Shown one piece after another: positions 9,316 to 18,935 of a DNA stretch of 64,000 bases. The position numbers were made by a program, and so were the translations under genes. Under the pieces are notes generated by a model. The model was not told the DNA's origin and did not search any database. It was given only the letters and a program-made list of their open reading frames with translations. Source of the DNA: Rhodothermales bacterium (GTDB taxonomy: Bacteria; Bacteroidota; Rhodothermia; Rhodothermales; JAHQVL01); assembly GCA_041391505.1 (NCBI GenBank), contig JAWKNW010000006.1, positions 1-64,000 on the forward strand, read 5' to 3'. Position 1 is the stretch's first letter, and each line of letters begins with the position of its first letter.

Positions 9316-9554
9316 GGGTAACGGAGGGCATGGGCGGGAAAAGGGCGCCTGCGCCGGCGTTCACGGGAACGGGGGCGAGGGCCTGGATGAGCACGCACAT
9401 GGAAGCACGATCAGCATGCGAGCAAAACGAACGAAGGGGCTCGCCGCAGGAGAGGGAACGGAGTGTCAGCGCTGTCCACGCCGGACAATGTAAGAAAATG
9501 CTTATAAATCGGGAAGGTAAAAATTGACCGGAACGCGACCGGTAGGGGGCGGCG

Positions 9555-11177
9555 CTAGCGGACGACCGTCAGGGTGCGTGTGGCGTCGAAATCGACGCCG
9601 GAGAAACCTTCCACGGTGATCCGGTACAGGTACGTGCCGCTGGCGAGGCCGGCTGTCGATAGCGGCAGGGCATACCAGCGCTCGCCCTCCTGGAACGCAT
9701 CGACGAGTTGCCGCACCTGCTGCCCCGAGGTGGTGTAGAGGGCGAGGCGGACGATGCCTTCGCGCGCCAGGTAATACCGGACCACGGCCTCGCCGGGGGT
9801 CGGGTTGGGGAAGGCCTGATGGAGCGCGTAGCCGGCGGGGGCCGATACGGTGACCGTCTGCTCGGAGAGCCGCTGCTCGCGCCCGGTGGAGCTGCGCGCG
9901 TACAGCGCGTAGGATACGACGCCGGCTTCCGGCACCGCCGGGTCGCTGGCGCTGAAGTCCGTCGCCTCGCTGCGGGAGAAGATGCGGGTGACCTGGCCTC
10001 CGGCATCGCGCTCGATCCAGAACGATTCCACGTCGATGATCTCCGAGAAGGACCCGCTGAGGCGCACGACGCCGTCGGCATCGCTCGAAGCGGACAGCGA
10101 GGCGAACGCGATGGGGGCGTTGCCCTGGGCGATGAGGCGGTCGATGTCGGTTCGCATCCCGGGGAGGAGTGCGTAGTTGTTGTCGCCCGGGCAGGAGGTG
10201 CTACCCTGGTCGCGATGGCCGAGCAGGTTGGGGGTGGTGACCCGGTAGTTCTCGCTCAGGTACGCAAAGATGGTGATGAGGCTGTCGTACGCCGCCGGCG
10301 AGAGCATGTCCTCGCATTCCGGCCCTTCCGCCGGGTGGTAGCACCCCAGCACCGAAACACCGATGTTGCCCGTGTTGGCGTTGCCGACATGGGCGCCCAT
10401 CGCCAGCTGCGGCGGGCGGTCGAGGTTGGGGCGGTTGTCGAGGAAAGGACGGCCCTGATAGACGCGGCCTTCCTGATCCATGAGAAACTGGTACCCGATG
10501 TCGCTCCAGCCTCGCACGTCCTGGTGGAAGATCTGGATGGACCGGAGCTGCGCCAGCCCCTCCTCGTACGTGTAGGCCGAGCAGCAGGCGGCGTGGTGGA
10601 AGGACATCCGCGTATACGACGGCCTCGCGAGCGGCTCCGGCGTGCCGATAAACGGCCTGGCGCCCCATGCGGCGCGGTTGATGAGGGTGGGCGGAACGAT
10701 CTGCCCCGCCACGCCGGCCTCGACGGCCGGCCGGTCATCGGACGGGTTCCGGTCCGCATCGAGGCGGTTGTCGAACGTGCCGGCTTCGAGCAGCTCGACC
10801 GGCGTTCCGGCCGGCGACGCGATCCGGATGACGAAGCCGGCGCCGGACCGGTAGACCGCGCTCCGGTAGCCGGCGAGGAAGACGACGTCCCGCGGGCCCC
10901 GGAGGAAGGAAAGCGGATGCCATTCGGCTTCGCCGTCGAACCGGATAAACCCGGTCACGTCCTGCGCGTCGCTGTATCCCCGAATCATCACCCCGTTGTA
11001 GGCCGACGCCGAGCGGAAGGTGTAGGCGCGTTCATCCGTCTTGCCGGTCGATGTCAAAGACGGCGTCGCGACGTCGACGGGGACGACGGCGAAGTCGTCG
11101 AGCGACTGCGCCCGCGCGTCGAGGGCGCTCGCGAGAAAGACGAGCGCGGCCCAGAAGAAAGGAGATGCCAGGGGCAT
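9555..11177 (-). CDS. secreted N-acetylmuramoyl-L-alanine amidase (PGRP fold) with T9SS sorting domain
   Basis: 540 residues from the ATG at 11177, which starts a good signal peptide (LASPFFWAALVFLASALDARAQ). After a ~160-residue N-terminal region comes a PGRP/amidase domain (about 165-345): NRAAWGAR, FHHAA with likely zinc ligand His194, GWSDIGYQFLMDQEGRVYQGR, GAHVGNANTGNIGVSVLG, LLGHRD (His321) and STSCPG (Cys329, the third zinc ligand). The family cuts the lactyl-amide bond between MurNAc and the stem peptide. The C-terminus (HQAFPNPTPGEAVVRYYL... to the end) is a T9SS type A domain, so the enzyme is sent outside, where it may attack the peptidoglycan of other cells. The gap upstream carries a REP-like hairpin element. 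Confidence 0.88.
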   Translation of the reverse strand: MPLASPFFWAALVFLASALDARAQSLDDFAVVPVDVATPSLTSTGKTDERAYTFRSASAYNGVMIRGYSDAQDVTGFIRFDGEAEWHPLSFLRGPRDVVFLAGYRSAVYRSGAGFVIRIASPAGTPVELLEAGTFDNRLDADRNPSDDRPAVEAGVAGQIVPPTLINRAAWGARPFIGTPEPLARPSYTRMSFHHAACCSAYTYEEGLAQLRSIQIFHQDVRGWSDIGYQFLMDQEGRVYQGRPFLDNRPNLDRPPQLAMGAHVGNANTGNIGVSVLGCYHPAEGPECEDMLSPAAYDSLITIFAYLSENYRVTTPNLLGHRDQGSTSCPGDNNYALLPGMRTDIDRLIAQGNAPIAFASLSASSDADGVVRLSGSFSEIIDVESFWIERDAGGQVTRIFSRSEATDFSASDPAVPEAGVVSYALYARSSTGREQRLSEQTVTVSAPAGYALHQAFPNPTPGEAVVRYYLAREGIVRLALYTTSGQQVRQLVDAFQEGERWYALPLSTAGLASGTYLYRITVEGFSGVDFDATRTLTVVR

Positions 11178-11292
11178 GACCGACCGAATCGGACGTGTTG
11201 GTGCAATCCGCAAACCAGTAACCTGCAAAATTGTAATGTGCCAGGCCGTGTCTGAAAAATCGTTCGGGGCGTCCCGGCGCATCCAAAAAACC

Positions 11293-11363
11293 TCCAAGAC
11301 AGCGTTGGATCCTGAATTACGTTCAGGATACGGTTCTGTCTGAAAAATCTTTCAGACAGAACC
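11293..11363. repeat. REP-like element, copy 1 (three successive hairpins)
   Basis: Three inverted repeats in a row: TCCAA/TTGGA (11293-11309), ATCCTGAA/TTCAGGAT (11309-11329) and a 14-bp perfect stem GGTTCTGTCTGAAA with a 4-base loop (11332-11363). A second copy, reversed in order, is at 32044-32106. Here it sits 5 bases after the stop codon of the PorV-like gene. No T tract follows the big stem, so it is not a standard terminator, but it could protect the mRNA 3' end or block read-through. Confidence 0.85.
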
Positions 11364-11367
11364 TAAC

Positions 11368-12417
11368 CTAGAATTCCAGATCCACCGTCAACCAGTGGGT
11401 CTCTTCGAGCCGGCCGAAGTCGGCATAGGCATAGTCGAACCGAAGCCGCAGGGCGCGGTCCAGTCGCAGGCTGAGGCCGGCCCCGAAGGTCAGCCCCTGC
11501 TCGCCGTCGGGCTCGAAGAGGTTGCGATATCCGGTGCGGAGGGCGATCAGATTTCGAAACGAGTATTCTGCGCCGATGTTCATGTACTCGGCATTATCGT
11601 TGGGATGGGCCGCGTCGGTCATCAGGATGATGCGGTGATCCGCCGTGGCGATGGCGTCCCACGAGAGCCCGAGCCGGAAGATGAGCGGGAGCGGGTGCTG
11701 GTCGGTCAGGTACTGGGCGTTGACGATCTCGACGTTGCCTTCCTGATCGGGTGCGGGGTCCTGGCTGAACAGGATGTCCCGTCCGCTGAGCTGCATCTTG
11801 GGGCCGAAGTTGGACATTGAGGCCCCCAGGCGGAGGCGGTCGTAGGGGGTGATGAACAGCAGGCCGATGTCGAAGGCCATGGATGACGCGCTGCTGTGCC
11901 AGATGGATTCCTGCACGTACTTGAGCGTGCCGCCCAGTGAAAACCGGTCGGTCAGCGCGCGTCCGTAGGAAAGCTGGAGCGCGAGATTGCGGACGCTGAA
12001 CTGCTCGCCGGTCCCTTCCGGCTGGGTCGAGGTACGGACCTCCATCTCCCCGGAATCCAGATAGATCAGCGACGCCGCGATCACGCCGGCGCTCCCGAGC
12101 GAGGTCCCGAACGCGGCGAAGTTGTAGTCGACGCCGGCGAGGTAGTCGGTGTAGGCGAGTTGGACGGCGCTGCCCTGGAGGTTGGAGAGCCCGGCCGGGT
12201 TCCAGTAGAGCGCGGACAGGTCGTTGGCGACCGATACGTAGCTGCCACCCAGCGCGATGGCGCGGGCGCCCACGCCAAGCTTCAGGAACTGGGCGGACGT
12301 CGTCCCTTTTTTGGTGATGGTGCTGCGGTCGGGCGAGTCGGTGCCTACCTGCGCCCGAGAGGGCGGGGCGAGGAGGACGAGCAGGGCGCCGGCGACGAGG
12401 ATAACGGCACGTTTCAT
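11368..12417 (-). CDS. PorV/PorQ family outer-membrane protein
   Basis: 349 residues with a signal peptide (MKRAVILVAGALLVLLAPPSRAQ). The mature N-terminus FLKLGVGARAIALGGSYVSVANDLSALYWNPAGL is the hallmark of the PorV/PorQ (UPF0164) family: G-A-R-A-x-x-x-G-x-A/Y, then ALYWNPAGL. The rest is a predicted beta barrel ending WLTVDLEF. PorV is an outer-membrane partner of T9SS that shuttles or docks cargo carrying the C-terminal sorting domain; whether this paralog does that, or acts only with its operon neighbours, is not known. It is 30 bases after a giant T9SS protein gene and is followed by a REP-like element. Confidence 0.88.
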   Translation of the reverse strand: MKRAVILVAGALLVLLAPPSRAQVGTDSPDRSTITKKGTTSAQFLKLGVGARAIALGGSYVSVANDLSALYWNPAGLSNLQGSAVQLAYTDYLAGVDYNFAAFGTSLGSAGVIAASLIYLDSGEMEVRTSTQPEGTGEQFSVRNLALQLSYGRALTDRFSLGGTLKYVQESIWHSSASSMAFDIGLLFITPYDRLRLGASMSNFGPKMQLSGRDILFSQDPAPDQEGNVEIVNAQYLTDQHPLPLIFRLGLSWDAIATADHRIILMTDAAHPNDNAEYMNIGAEYSFRNLIALRTGYRNLFEPDGEQGLTFGAGLSLRLDRALRLRFDYAYADFGRLEETHWLTVDLEF

Positions 12418-12447
12418 AGCGTACGTGGAGATCGTGGGCGGAACCCG

Positions 12448-15400
12448 TTATTTGATGACGGCGAACTTGCCGATAAACGATCCCTCTTCCGACTCGACGT
12501 GGAAAAGGTAGAGGCCGTAGGCGATGTTCATGTTGTCGAGCGTGCGAAGGTCCCAGAAGGCCTTGCCTTCGCTGAGCGCGCCGTCGTGCTCGATGACATC
12601 GACGAGTTCGCCGGCCAGCGTGTAGATCCGGATCGTGCACCGCTGCGGCACGTTGGCGAAATAGAGCCGCCGATCCCCGCGATCCGCCCGGTTGATCGGG
12701 TTGCGCGGCTCGAACACGTCGGTGGCCACATACGGGTTCGGGACGACATAGATATCTTTCAGCCCCTCCCGCGCCAGCTCGGCGTCGGTGCCGGCGGCCG
12801 TGGTCGTGAAGGTGAACGTGTCGCCGGCGGCGAAGGGTTTGTTCGTCCTGAGGAAAAACGTGTCGCCATTGCCGGGCAGGCGGGAGCCGGCGGGGAAGCG
12901 GACCTCCCACGTGGCCGTGAGCGCGCCGTTGATGGTCTCGACGAAGATGATCTGCTCCTCAACATCCCAGACATCGTTGTTGTTGAGGTCCGGCACGAAG
13001 GCGTCGATCTGCTGGTTGGCCAGCGTGAGGTTGGTGATCCGGAACGGCAGCGGCAGGAGGCTGCTGATCGCGGTGGTCACGGGGTCGTCGGTGAACACGA
13101 TCTCGTAATCGGACGGCTGGGCCCGGCGCAGCGGCCCCGAGGTGGCCACGCGGGCCGTGAAGGCGATCCCGTCGCCGCCCTGCGACCAGCCGGTCTGCAG
13201 GGAGTCGATTTCGAGCGCGTCGTTCTGGACAAACAGGTGGAGCCCGTCGAACACGGTATTCGACTCCTCCGACGCCAGCCGGGTGCTCTGGTACAGCGGG
13301 TTGTAGGTGAACGTCGCCGTCAGGTTGCCTGCAACCGAGCCGAGCGTCTGGACGGAGCCGGCCTCGGCGTTGAGGACATAGTCGGTGCCGGCGGTCAGCG
13401 CCGTGCCGGCCTCGGTGGTGAGCGTGAAGCTCGCCGGGTCGATGTGCTGCACGCCCAGCCCGTTGGTCTTGCCGGCGGCGGCGGCGACACTCACGGTCTT
13501 CGGGCGTTCGTCGGTGACGGTGTAGGCGACGCGGTTGTCGACGGACTCGAACCGCAGGGTGTAGAGGCCTCCGTCCGGCACGGCGAGCGGATCCACGACG
13601 CGGAGGCGGATGTCGCCCGTGCCGTTGCCGCTGGCCCGCGTGACCGAGCCGGCGGCCTCGCCGTTGATCACCGGCGGCACGTAGCCGGCGACCAGCGGCC
13701 CGGGCACCACGCGCGCGGTGTTTACGTCGAAGATGTAATCGTCCGTCGTCGGGTTGTACGTGATCGTCTTGCTGGTCTCGCTCGGCGGGATGCCGTTGAG
13801 GAAGGCCGCGTTATCGACGCCGTCCCAGCCCCGGTCGTAGGCGACGACCGTGTAGTAATAGGTCTGGCCGTTGATGACGTTGTTGGAGTCCACATACGTG
13901 TGGAAGAGCCCGGTGTCGTCCCCGAGGTCGTACGACACGCCGCGGTTCTGGAAGGGGATCGGCGACGGGCCGGAGAGGCCGTTCCGGATATCGAACTTGG
14001 CCTCCACGCCGATGCTGTTCGTGAGCGGGCGGAACAGGAATTTCGATCCGTTGATGTCGGTGATGGTTTGCTGGTCGCTGAACTCGTGATCCGTGGACCG
14101 GTAGATGACGTAGCCCTCGAAATCGGTTTCGCGGGAGAGCGGGTCGACCGAGCGCTCGGCGCGATCGTCCCAGTACAGCGTCACCTTCTGGTCGCCCGGC
14201 ACGGCGCGCAGGATCGGCTTGTCCGGCGGCTTGGCGAACCGGTAGCCGACGTCGAAGATCTGCTGGACGGTCTCGGCGTTCAGGTTCAGGTCCTCCCGGT
14301 TTTCGCCGACGATGAGGGCGATGGAGAATCGTTTGGTTTCGCCGGCGCGGAGCGGAAACGAGCCCGAGCCGTAGAGGAAAACGTAGTCGCCGGCTTCGGC
14401 CGGCACCTGGTCGAACCGGCCTGGCGTGACCAGCTCCCACACGCGCTCGTCGTTCGAGATCCGGTTGCCGGCGAAGCCCGGCGAGGCGAACGAGGTGAGG
14501 CCGATCTGGTCGCTCTCGTCGATGTCCGTGAACTCGAAATTGGGCTCGCCGGGTTTGGTGATGTCGAACGGGTCGCCGGCCGTCGGGACGCCGTCGCCTT
14601 CGCCGATGTCGCCGGTGCCCGGGATGCCGTCGACGCCGACGTCGTCGGTGTCCGGATTCCAGTCGCCGTCGTTGTCGATGCCGTCGGTCCACGACTCATC
14701 GACCATCCCGTCGTTGTCGTTATCGATCCCGTCGCCCTGGTACGTCTGCCCGTCGATGATCTCGTTGCCGAGGCCGGGGCTCTCCAGGAATTTGAACCCG
14801 AAGTAGCCGGGCGAGCGGCCCGGAATGTCGGAGCGCCCGTCCGCGTCCCAGGCGTAGACCATGTTGCGCGAGCGGTCGAAAAAGGCGAAGTCATCGGGCC
14901 AGTCGCCCGGGCCGCCGATGTGCGGATCGCCCCACATCCCGAAGATGACCTTGTCGAGGTCCTTGTCGCTCTTGTTCGTGATCTTGTAGATCAGGAAGAT
15001 GGCGTCCTCGGCGAGCGGATTGGCCCACTGGTAGATGCGGGTTTCGACTTCCAGGCCGAGGCCCCGGCGGTCCGGGTCGTTCGGGAACGGGGTATAGGCG
15101 AATTCGCGGTTGTTGTAGTCGTTCATGAAGTAGATCGCTTCCTTGTCCGCGTTGGAAGCGCCCTGCTGCAGCGCGCCGGGCCAGACGTACTCCTTGAGGT
15201 TGGCGTTGAACCACGAGTCGGGCCAGGAATCCGGTTTGCCGTCCAGGTTGCCGTCGCGGGCGTCGCTCGTCGGGATGAACCGCGACGTGGGCTCGACGAC
15301 GTCGAGGCCGGCGAACGAACCCACCGGTTGCGCGCACGCCAGCGGCTGCCAGCCCCAGAACTCGGTGCCGTCCGGCGACGCTTCGCCGCCGTTGGAGACC

Positions 15401-15867
15401 AGGCCGTCCGAGACGATATGCATCACGTAGACGGGGTTTCCCTGGCCGTCGAGTACGGGTTGCCCGTTGTCGTCGAGCAGCGGGACGCTTTGCGGATCCT
15501 GCCGGCCCTCGTCGATGATCTCGGCCGCGACGAAGGGGCCGAACTCGTAGCCGTAGCCGAGGCCGTTCCAGACGATGTCGGTGATGGTGTTGCCCGGGGC
15601 GGAGATCGAGCCGAAATTGAGGATCTGCGTCGTGATGCGGTTGCCATTCATGATGGCATCGCGGCGCGTGGTCAGGTCGTCGCCGCAGGCGAGCTGGACG
15701 CCGCGGCGGTAGGGGAGGTTGGTCTGGTAGTCGACCCAGCGCTGCACCTGTTCGGGCTGCCAGTCGTGCTGCCGGCCCGCTTTCAGCTCCTTGCGCGATT
15801 GCGCGCCGGCCGGCAACACCAGCGCGGCGGCGAACAGGGCGATGGGGATATATCGAAACATCATCAT
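12448..15867 (-). CDS. giant exported protein with Asp-rich calcium-type repeats and T9SS C-terminus
   Basis: About 1139 residues. ATG at 15867 (three Met codons in a row) gives a signal peptide (FRYIPIALFAAALVLPAGAQ); a TTG further upstream overlaps the TonB gene end. Residues ~369-429 hold DGIDNDNDGMVDE-type and DGDWNPDTDD-type segments, like thrombospondin type-3 calcium-binding repeats. Fibronectin-like strands follow (VTLYWDDRAE, YYYTVVAYDRGWDG). The C-terminus, IYTLAGELVDVIEH to GSFIGKFAVIK, is a T9SS sorting domain, preceded by YVVPNPYVA. Gene order TonB receptor / this / PorV-like with short gaps marks one operon; a surface-exposed companion of the receptor is plausible, but no enzyme domain was recognised. 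Confidence 0.8.
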   Translation of the reverse strand: MMMFRYIPIALFAAALVLPAGAQSRKELKAGRQHDWQPEQVQRWVDYQTNLPYRRGVQLACGDDLTTRRDAIMNGNRITTQILNFGSISAPGNTITDIVWNGLGYGYEFGPFVAAEIIDEGRQDPQSVPLLDDNGQPVLDGQGNPVYVMHIVSDGLVSNGGEASPDGTEFWGWQPLACAQPVGSFAGLDVVEPTSRFIPTSDARDGNLDGKPDSWPDSWFNANLKEYVWPGALQQGASNADKEAIYFMNDYNNREFAYTPFPNDPDRRGLGLEVETRIYQWANPLAEDAIFLIYKITNKSDKDLDKVIFGMWGDPHIGGPGDWPDDFAFFDRSRNMVYAWDADGRSDIPGRSPGYFGFKFLESPGLGNEIIDGQTYQGDGIDNDNDGMVDESWTDGIDNDGDWNPDTDDVGVDGIPGTGDIGEGDGVPTAGDPFDITKPGEPNFEFTDIDESDQIGLTSFASPGFAGNRISNDERVWELVTPGRFDQVPAEAGDYVFLYGSGSFPLRAGETKRFSIALIVGENREDLNLNAETVQQIFDVGYRFAKPPDKPILRAVPGDQKVTLYWDDRAERSVDPLSRETDFEGYVIYRSTDHEFSDQQTITDINGSKFLFRPLTNSIGVEAKFDIRNGLSGPSPIPFQNRGVSYDLGDDTGLFHTYVDSNNVINGQTYYYTVVAYDRGWDGVDNAAFLNGIPPSETSKTITYNPTTDDYIFDVNTARVVPGPLVAGYVPPVINGEAAGSVTRASGNGTGDIRLRVVDPLAVPDGGLYTLRFESVDNRVAYTVTDERPKTVSVAAAAGKTNGLGVQHIDPASFTLTTEAGTALTAGTDYVLNAEAGSVQTLGSVAGNLTATFTYNPLYQSTRLASEESNTVFDGLHLFVQNDALEIDSLQTGWSQGGDGIAFTARVATSGPLRRAQPSDYEIVFTDDPVTTAISSLLPLPFRITNLTLANQQIDAFVPDLNNNDVWDVEEQIIFVETINGALTATWEVRFPAGSRLPGNGDTFFLRTNKPFAAGDTFTFTTTAAGTDAELAREGLKDIYVVPNPYVATDVFEPRNPINRADRGDRRLYFANVPQRCTIRIYTLAGELVDVIEHDGALSEGKAFWDLRTLDNMNIAYGLYLFHVESEEGSFIGKFAVIK

Positions 15868-15914
15868 GCGATCACGTTGGGACACGCGCGGCGTGTCCGC
15901 CTTCAGGAGGTCGT

Positions 15915-18671
15915 TCAAAAAGACAGCGTGGCGCCGACCCGGATCTCGCGGGGCGGGCTGTAAAAATGCGGGCGCGTGTTGTACTCGTCCAGCGTATGGA
16001 TGCCGGGCTGGCCGTACAGCGGGATCCAGGCCTCGTGCACGCCGCGCTGCCCGTTCAGGCTGTAGGTGGCCCGGCCCGTGTCGTCGAACACGAACCGCTC
16101 GTTGAGCCGGTCCAGCACGTTGAAGACTTTGGCGAAGACGCGCAGGTTGCTGCGTCCGAGGGCGAACTCCTTGTACAGGTGGGCGTCGAGGCTGAGCTGC
16201 GACGGCTTGCGGCCGCTGTTGGGGAGCTGGTCGATTTTCTGGTCGAGTAGCAGCGGCGTGTAGGGGTAGCCGGTAGAGAACTGCCCGATAAACGAGGCGC
16301 CCCAGTTGCCCGGCTTCGTGAGGGAGACGGTGGACGAGAGGATGTGCCGCTGGTCGAAGTCGAGCGGCACGATCTCGAACTCGTTCTCGCGGCCGGAGAG
16401 GAAGTTGAAGAAGAAGGCGTCCGGGTCGTTGTTATTGCCTTCGGCGAGCTGGAAGGTGTAGTCCAGCGTGGCCGAGAGCAGGTCGTCGCGGCCCCGCCGG
16501 CGCGTGAGGGCGAAGGTCACCCCGCGCACGTTGGCGTAGTCGCGGTTCAGGTAGATGTTGTAGACGTCTTCGCCGGCGATGGTGCTGAAGCGGATCTGCT
16601 GCAGCGCCAGATAGTCGCGGATGTCCTTGAAGAAGCCCGTCACGTCGAACGCGAGCTGTTCGCCGATCTGCTGCTGGAGGCCGATCTCGTACTGGACCGT
16701 CCGCTCCGGCCGCATGTTCGTGTTGCCATAGACCGGCGCGACGCCGACGGGGAATTCGAATTCGGGGTTCACGTACAGCTGCCGCAAGGGGGGCATCTGC
16801 GCGAAGTGGCCGTACGAGAAGTGGATGATGCCCGAGACGGTGATCGGAAACGAGACGCCGACGCGGGGCAGAAACAGATGGGTCTGCTCCGCCTTGCGCC
16901 GCTCGCCCTGCGGATCGAGGAGGTTCGGGATGTACTGCCCGTGCGGGTCGAAGAATTCGTAGCGCAGGCCGGCGTTGATGATGAAGTTCTCGAACTCCAG
17001 CTTGTCCTGCGCAAAGGCGCTGACCTCGGTCACGCGCTGATCCTTGTAGGCGTCGTGCGAGGGCGTGGACTCGTCGGGCACGGTCGGGCCGTCGCGGTAG
17101 AGCACGTTGTCGTTGTAGAGCACGACGAAGTTGCGGCGGTCCAGCCCGTGCAGCTGCACGTCGGCGCCGATCTTGGCCTCGTGGATCAGGCCGATCTGTT
17201 TGGTGAGATCGAACTTGCCGCGCAGCGAGCGGGACGTCTCGTTGATGTGCGTCTTCTGGTTGCCGCCCATGAGGAAGTTGATCCCCGGGAAGCCCACCAC
17301 GGTGCCGTCGCCGATGCCGCCGAGGTCGCGCACGTACCGCGGGTCGTTCGGGTTTTCGTAGACGAACTGCTGGAACTCGTTGGTGGCGTAGGAGAGCGCG
17401 AGGCTGTAGAACGTCCGGTCGTCGAGGGTCTGCGTCCAGCTGAACCGGTGGCTGTAGCCGGCCTCCCGGTTGGTCGCCGTGCCGTCGGGCACGTAGCGGT
17501 AGAGAAATGTGCTGGCGTTCATCGACTTGAACCGGCTGTAGTCGTAGATGTAGCCGTATTCCACCTTGACGCTCTTGAACGGGCGGAAGGTGAGTTTGGT
17601 GATGAAGTTCGAGCTGAGGCTCGGGTTCATCGGGACACGTTCGTCGGGGAGGGCGAGGCCCTGGCCGCCCTGTTCGACGGGGAGGTAGTCCTGCCACGGA
17701 TGGCCGGCAATCTCGTAGTAGATCGGGGAGACGTTGAAGTTGGCGGAGTCGGACGGCAGGTGCTGCCGGATGCCGAACGCATAGCCTTCGTCGTAGTCGT
17801 GCCGGCCGGAGAAAAAGAAGTTGCCGCTGCGCAGGAAGGGGATCGGGCCGCCCAGCGTGCCCTCGAGCGTGTAGATGTCGGCGCCGACGGCCTTGGGCGT
17901 GAAAAAGATGTCGTCGTGCCGGGTGACGGTGTCGCCGCCGTAGAGGCTGAACGACCCGTTGACCTTGCGGCCGCCTTCCTTGGTCACGAGGTTGACGATG
18001 CCGGACATCGCCTTGCCGTATTCGGCGTTGAAGGCGCCGGAGATCACGGTCATTTCCTGGATGGCGTCGGCCGCAACGTTGGTGGCGAGGCCGTTTGTGT
18101 CGAACGGGTCGCCGACGGAGATGCCGTCCACCAGGAAGGCGACCTCATTGCTGCGGCCGCCGCGGATATGGATTTCGCCGCCGGGGCCCTGGTTCACGCC
18201 GGCCTGCGTCACGAGCACCCCGAAGAAGCCTTCCACGGGCAGGGCGTCGATCTGCGTGGCGTCGACCGTCTTGCTCGACGCCGTGAGGTCCTTCTGGATC
18301 AGGGGCCGCTCGGCCTGAACGATGATCTCTTCGCCCTCGATGACCTCTTCCTGCATCCGCGTGTCGTACCGGGTCGTCTGGCCCGTTGCCACGTTGATGC
18401 CTTCCACCCGCTGCGTCTTGTATCCCACATAGGAAAAAACAAGCGTATACACGCCGGGGCGGACGTTGACGATGATGTAGTTGCCGTCGGTGTCGGTCAC
18501 CGTGCCCTGGGTCGTCCCTTCGAGGGCGACGTTGACGCCGATGAGCGATTCGCCGTTGGTCTGGTCGAGCACCCGGCCGGCGATCTTGCCCTGGCCGAGC
18601 GCCGCCGTCGTGAAGAGGAAGCTCAAGAGCGCCATCGGCAGGAAGCCGCGCGCGGATCGGATAAACGCCAT
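15915..18671 (-). CDS. TonB-dependent receptor with carboxypeptidase-regulatory-like N-terminal domain
   Basis: 918 residues, complete. Signal peptide (PMALLSFLFTTAALGQ); then a CarboxypepD_reg-like beta sandwich (~25-110: GKIAGRVLDQTNGESLIGVNV, GTVTDTDGNYIIVNVRPG); a plug domain (~125-235) with IHIRGGRSNEVAFLVDGISV and FNAEYGKAMSGIVNLVTKEGG; then a ~680-residue barrel whose last strand ends REIRVGATLSF with terminal Phe. It should take up a bulky ligand with TonB energy. ATG at 18671. First gene of a minus-strand operon with the giant T9SS protein (48-base gap) and the PorV-like gene. The upstream spacer carries a heptamer array at 18709-18827 and presumably the promoter. Confidence 0.93.
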   Translation of the reverse strand: MAFIRSARGFLPMALLSFLFTTAALGQGKIAGRVLDQTNGESLIGVNVALEGTTQGTVTDTDGNYIIVNVRPGVYTLVFSYVGYKTQRVEGINVATGQTTRYDTRMQEEVIEGEEIIVQAERPLIQKDLTASSKTVDATQIDALPVEGFFGVLVTQAGVNQGPGGEIHIRGGRSNEVAFLVDGISVGDPFDTNGLATNVAADAIQEMTVISGAFNAEYGKAMSGIVNLVTKEGGRKVNGSFSLYGGDTVTRHDDIFFTPKAVGADIYTLEGTLGGPIPFLRSGNFFFSGRHDYDEGYAFGIRQHLPSDSANFNVSPIYYEIAGHPWQDYLPVEQGGQGLALPDERVPMNPSLSSNFITKLTFRPFKSVKVEYGYIYDYSRFKSMNASTFLYRYVPDGTATNREAGYSHRFSWTQTLDDRTFYSLALSYATNEFQQFVYENPNDPRYVRDLGGIGDGTVVGFPGINFLMGGNQKTHINETSRSLRGKFDLTKQIGLIHEAKIGADVQLHGLDRRNFVVLYNDNVLYRDGPTVPDESTPSHDAYKDQRVTEVSAFAQDKLEFENFIINAGLRYEFFDPHGQYIPNLLDPQGERRKAEQTHLFLPRVGVSFPITVSGIIHFSYGHFAQMPPLRQLYVNPEFEFPVGVAPVYGNTNMRPERTVQYEIGLQQQIGEQLAFDVTGFFKDIRDYLALQQIRFSTIAGEDVYNIYLNRDYANVRGVTFALTRRRGRDDLLSATLDYTFQLAEGNNNDPDAFFFNFLSGRENEFEIVPLDFDQRHILSSTVSLTKPGNWGASFIGQFSTGYPYTPLLLDQKIDQLPNSGRKPSQLSLDAHLYKEFALGRSNLRVFAKVFNVLDRLNERFVFDDTGRATYSLNGQRGVHEAWIPLYGQPGIHTLDEYNTRPHFYSPPREIRVGATLSF

Positions 18672-18708
18672 TATGCTGTGGCTGACTGTGAGTAGTCGGG
18701 ATAAAAGC

Positions 18709-18827
18709 GGGATGCGGGATGCAGGATACGGGATGCAGGATACGGGATGCGGGATGCAGGATGCGGGATGCAGGATACGGCAACGGGCATGCTAGCGACA
18801 TCCTGCATCCTGCATCTTGCATCCCTT
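18709..18827. repeat. heptamer tandem array with inverted right arm
   Basis: Seventeen consecutive 7-bp units in perfect phase. Units 1-10 are GGGATGC, AGGATAC or AGGATGC; three divergent units follow; the last four are ATCCTGC-like, the reverse complement of the left units. The array can therefore fold into one long hairpin or cruciform. It lies between the TonB receptor start and the terminator of the FG-GAP gene. Short open frames inside it are by-products of the repeat. Confidence 0.93.
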
Positions 18828-18935
18828 CCGGCCATGCAAGCTCCGCAAACCGTCAAACCAAACTCTGCCTCTCCGGTCAAAAGGTAAAGCCCGTTGTCGC
18901 CGAACGGTCGGAATAGGCGACTGAAAGGACACCGA

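Noticed and set aside
9330..9527. Small + strand frames in the 9.3-9.5 kb gap
   Set aside because: Low-complexity composition, no start signals; two overlapping frames with equal lack of support.
12160..15963. A 1267-residue open frame on the + strand opposite the giant T9SS protein gene and its neighbours
   Set aside because: Arg/Val/Gly/Asp-rich antisense shadow caused by GC-rich third positions; the minus-strand genes have signal peptides, family motifs and T9SS domains.
18709..18827. CRISPR array
   Set aside because: The repeat is 7 bp with no spacers, and no cas genes are in the window.
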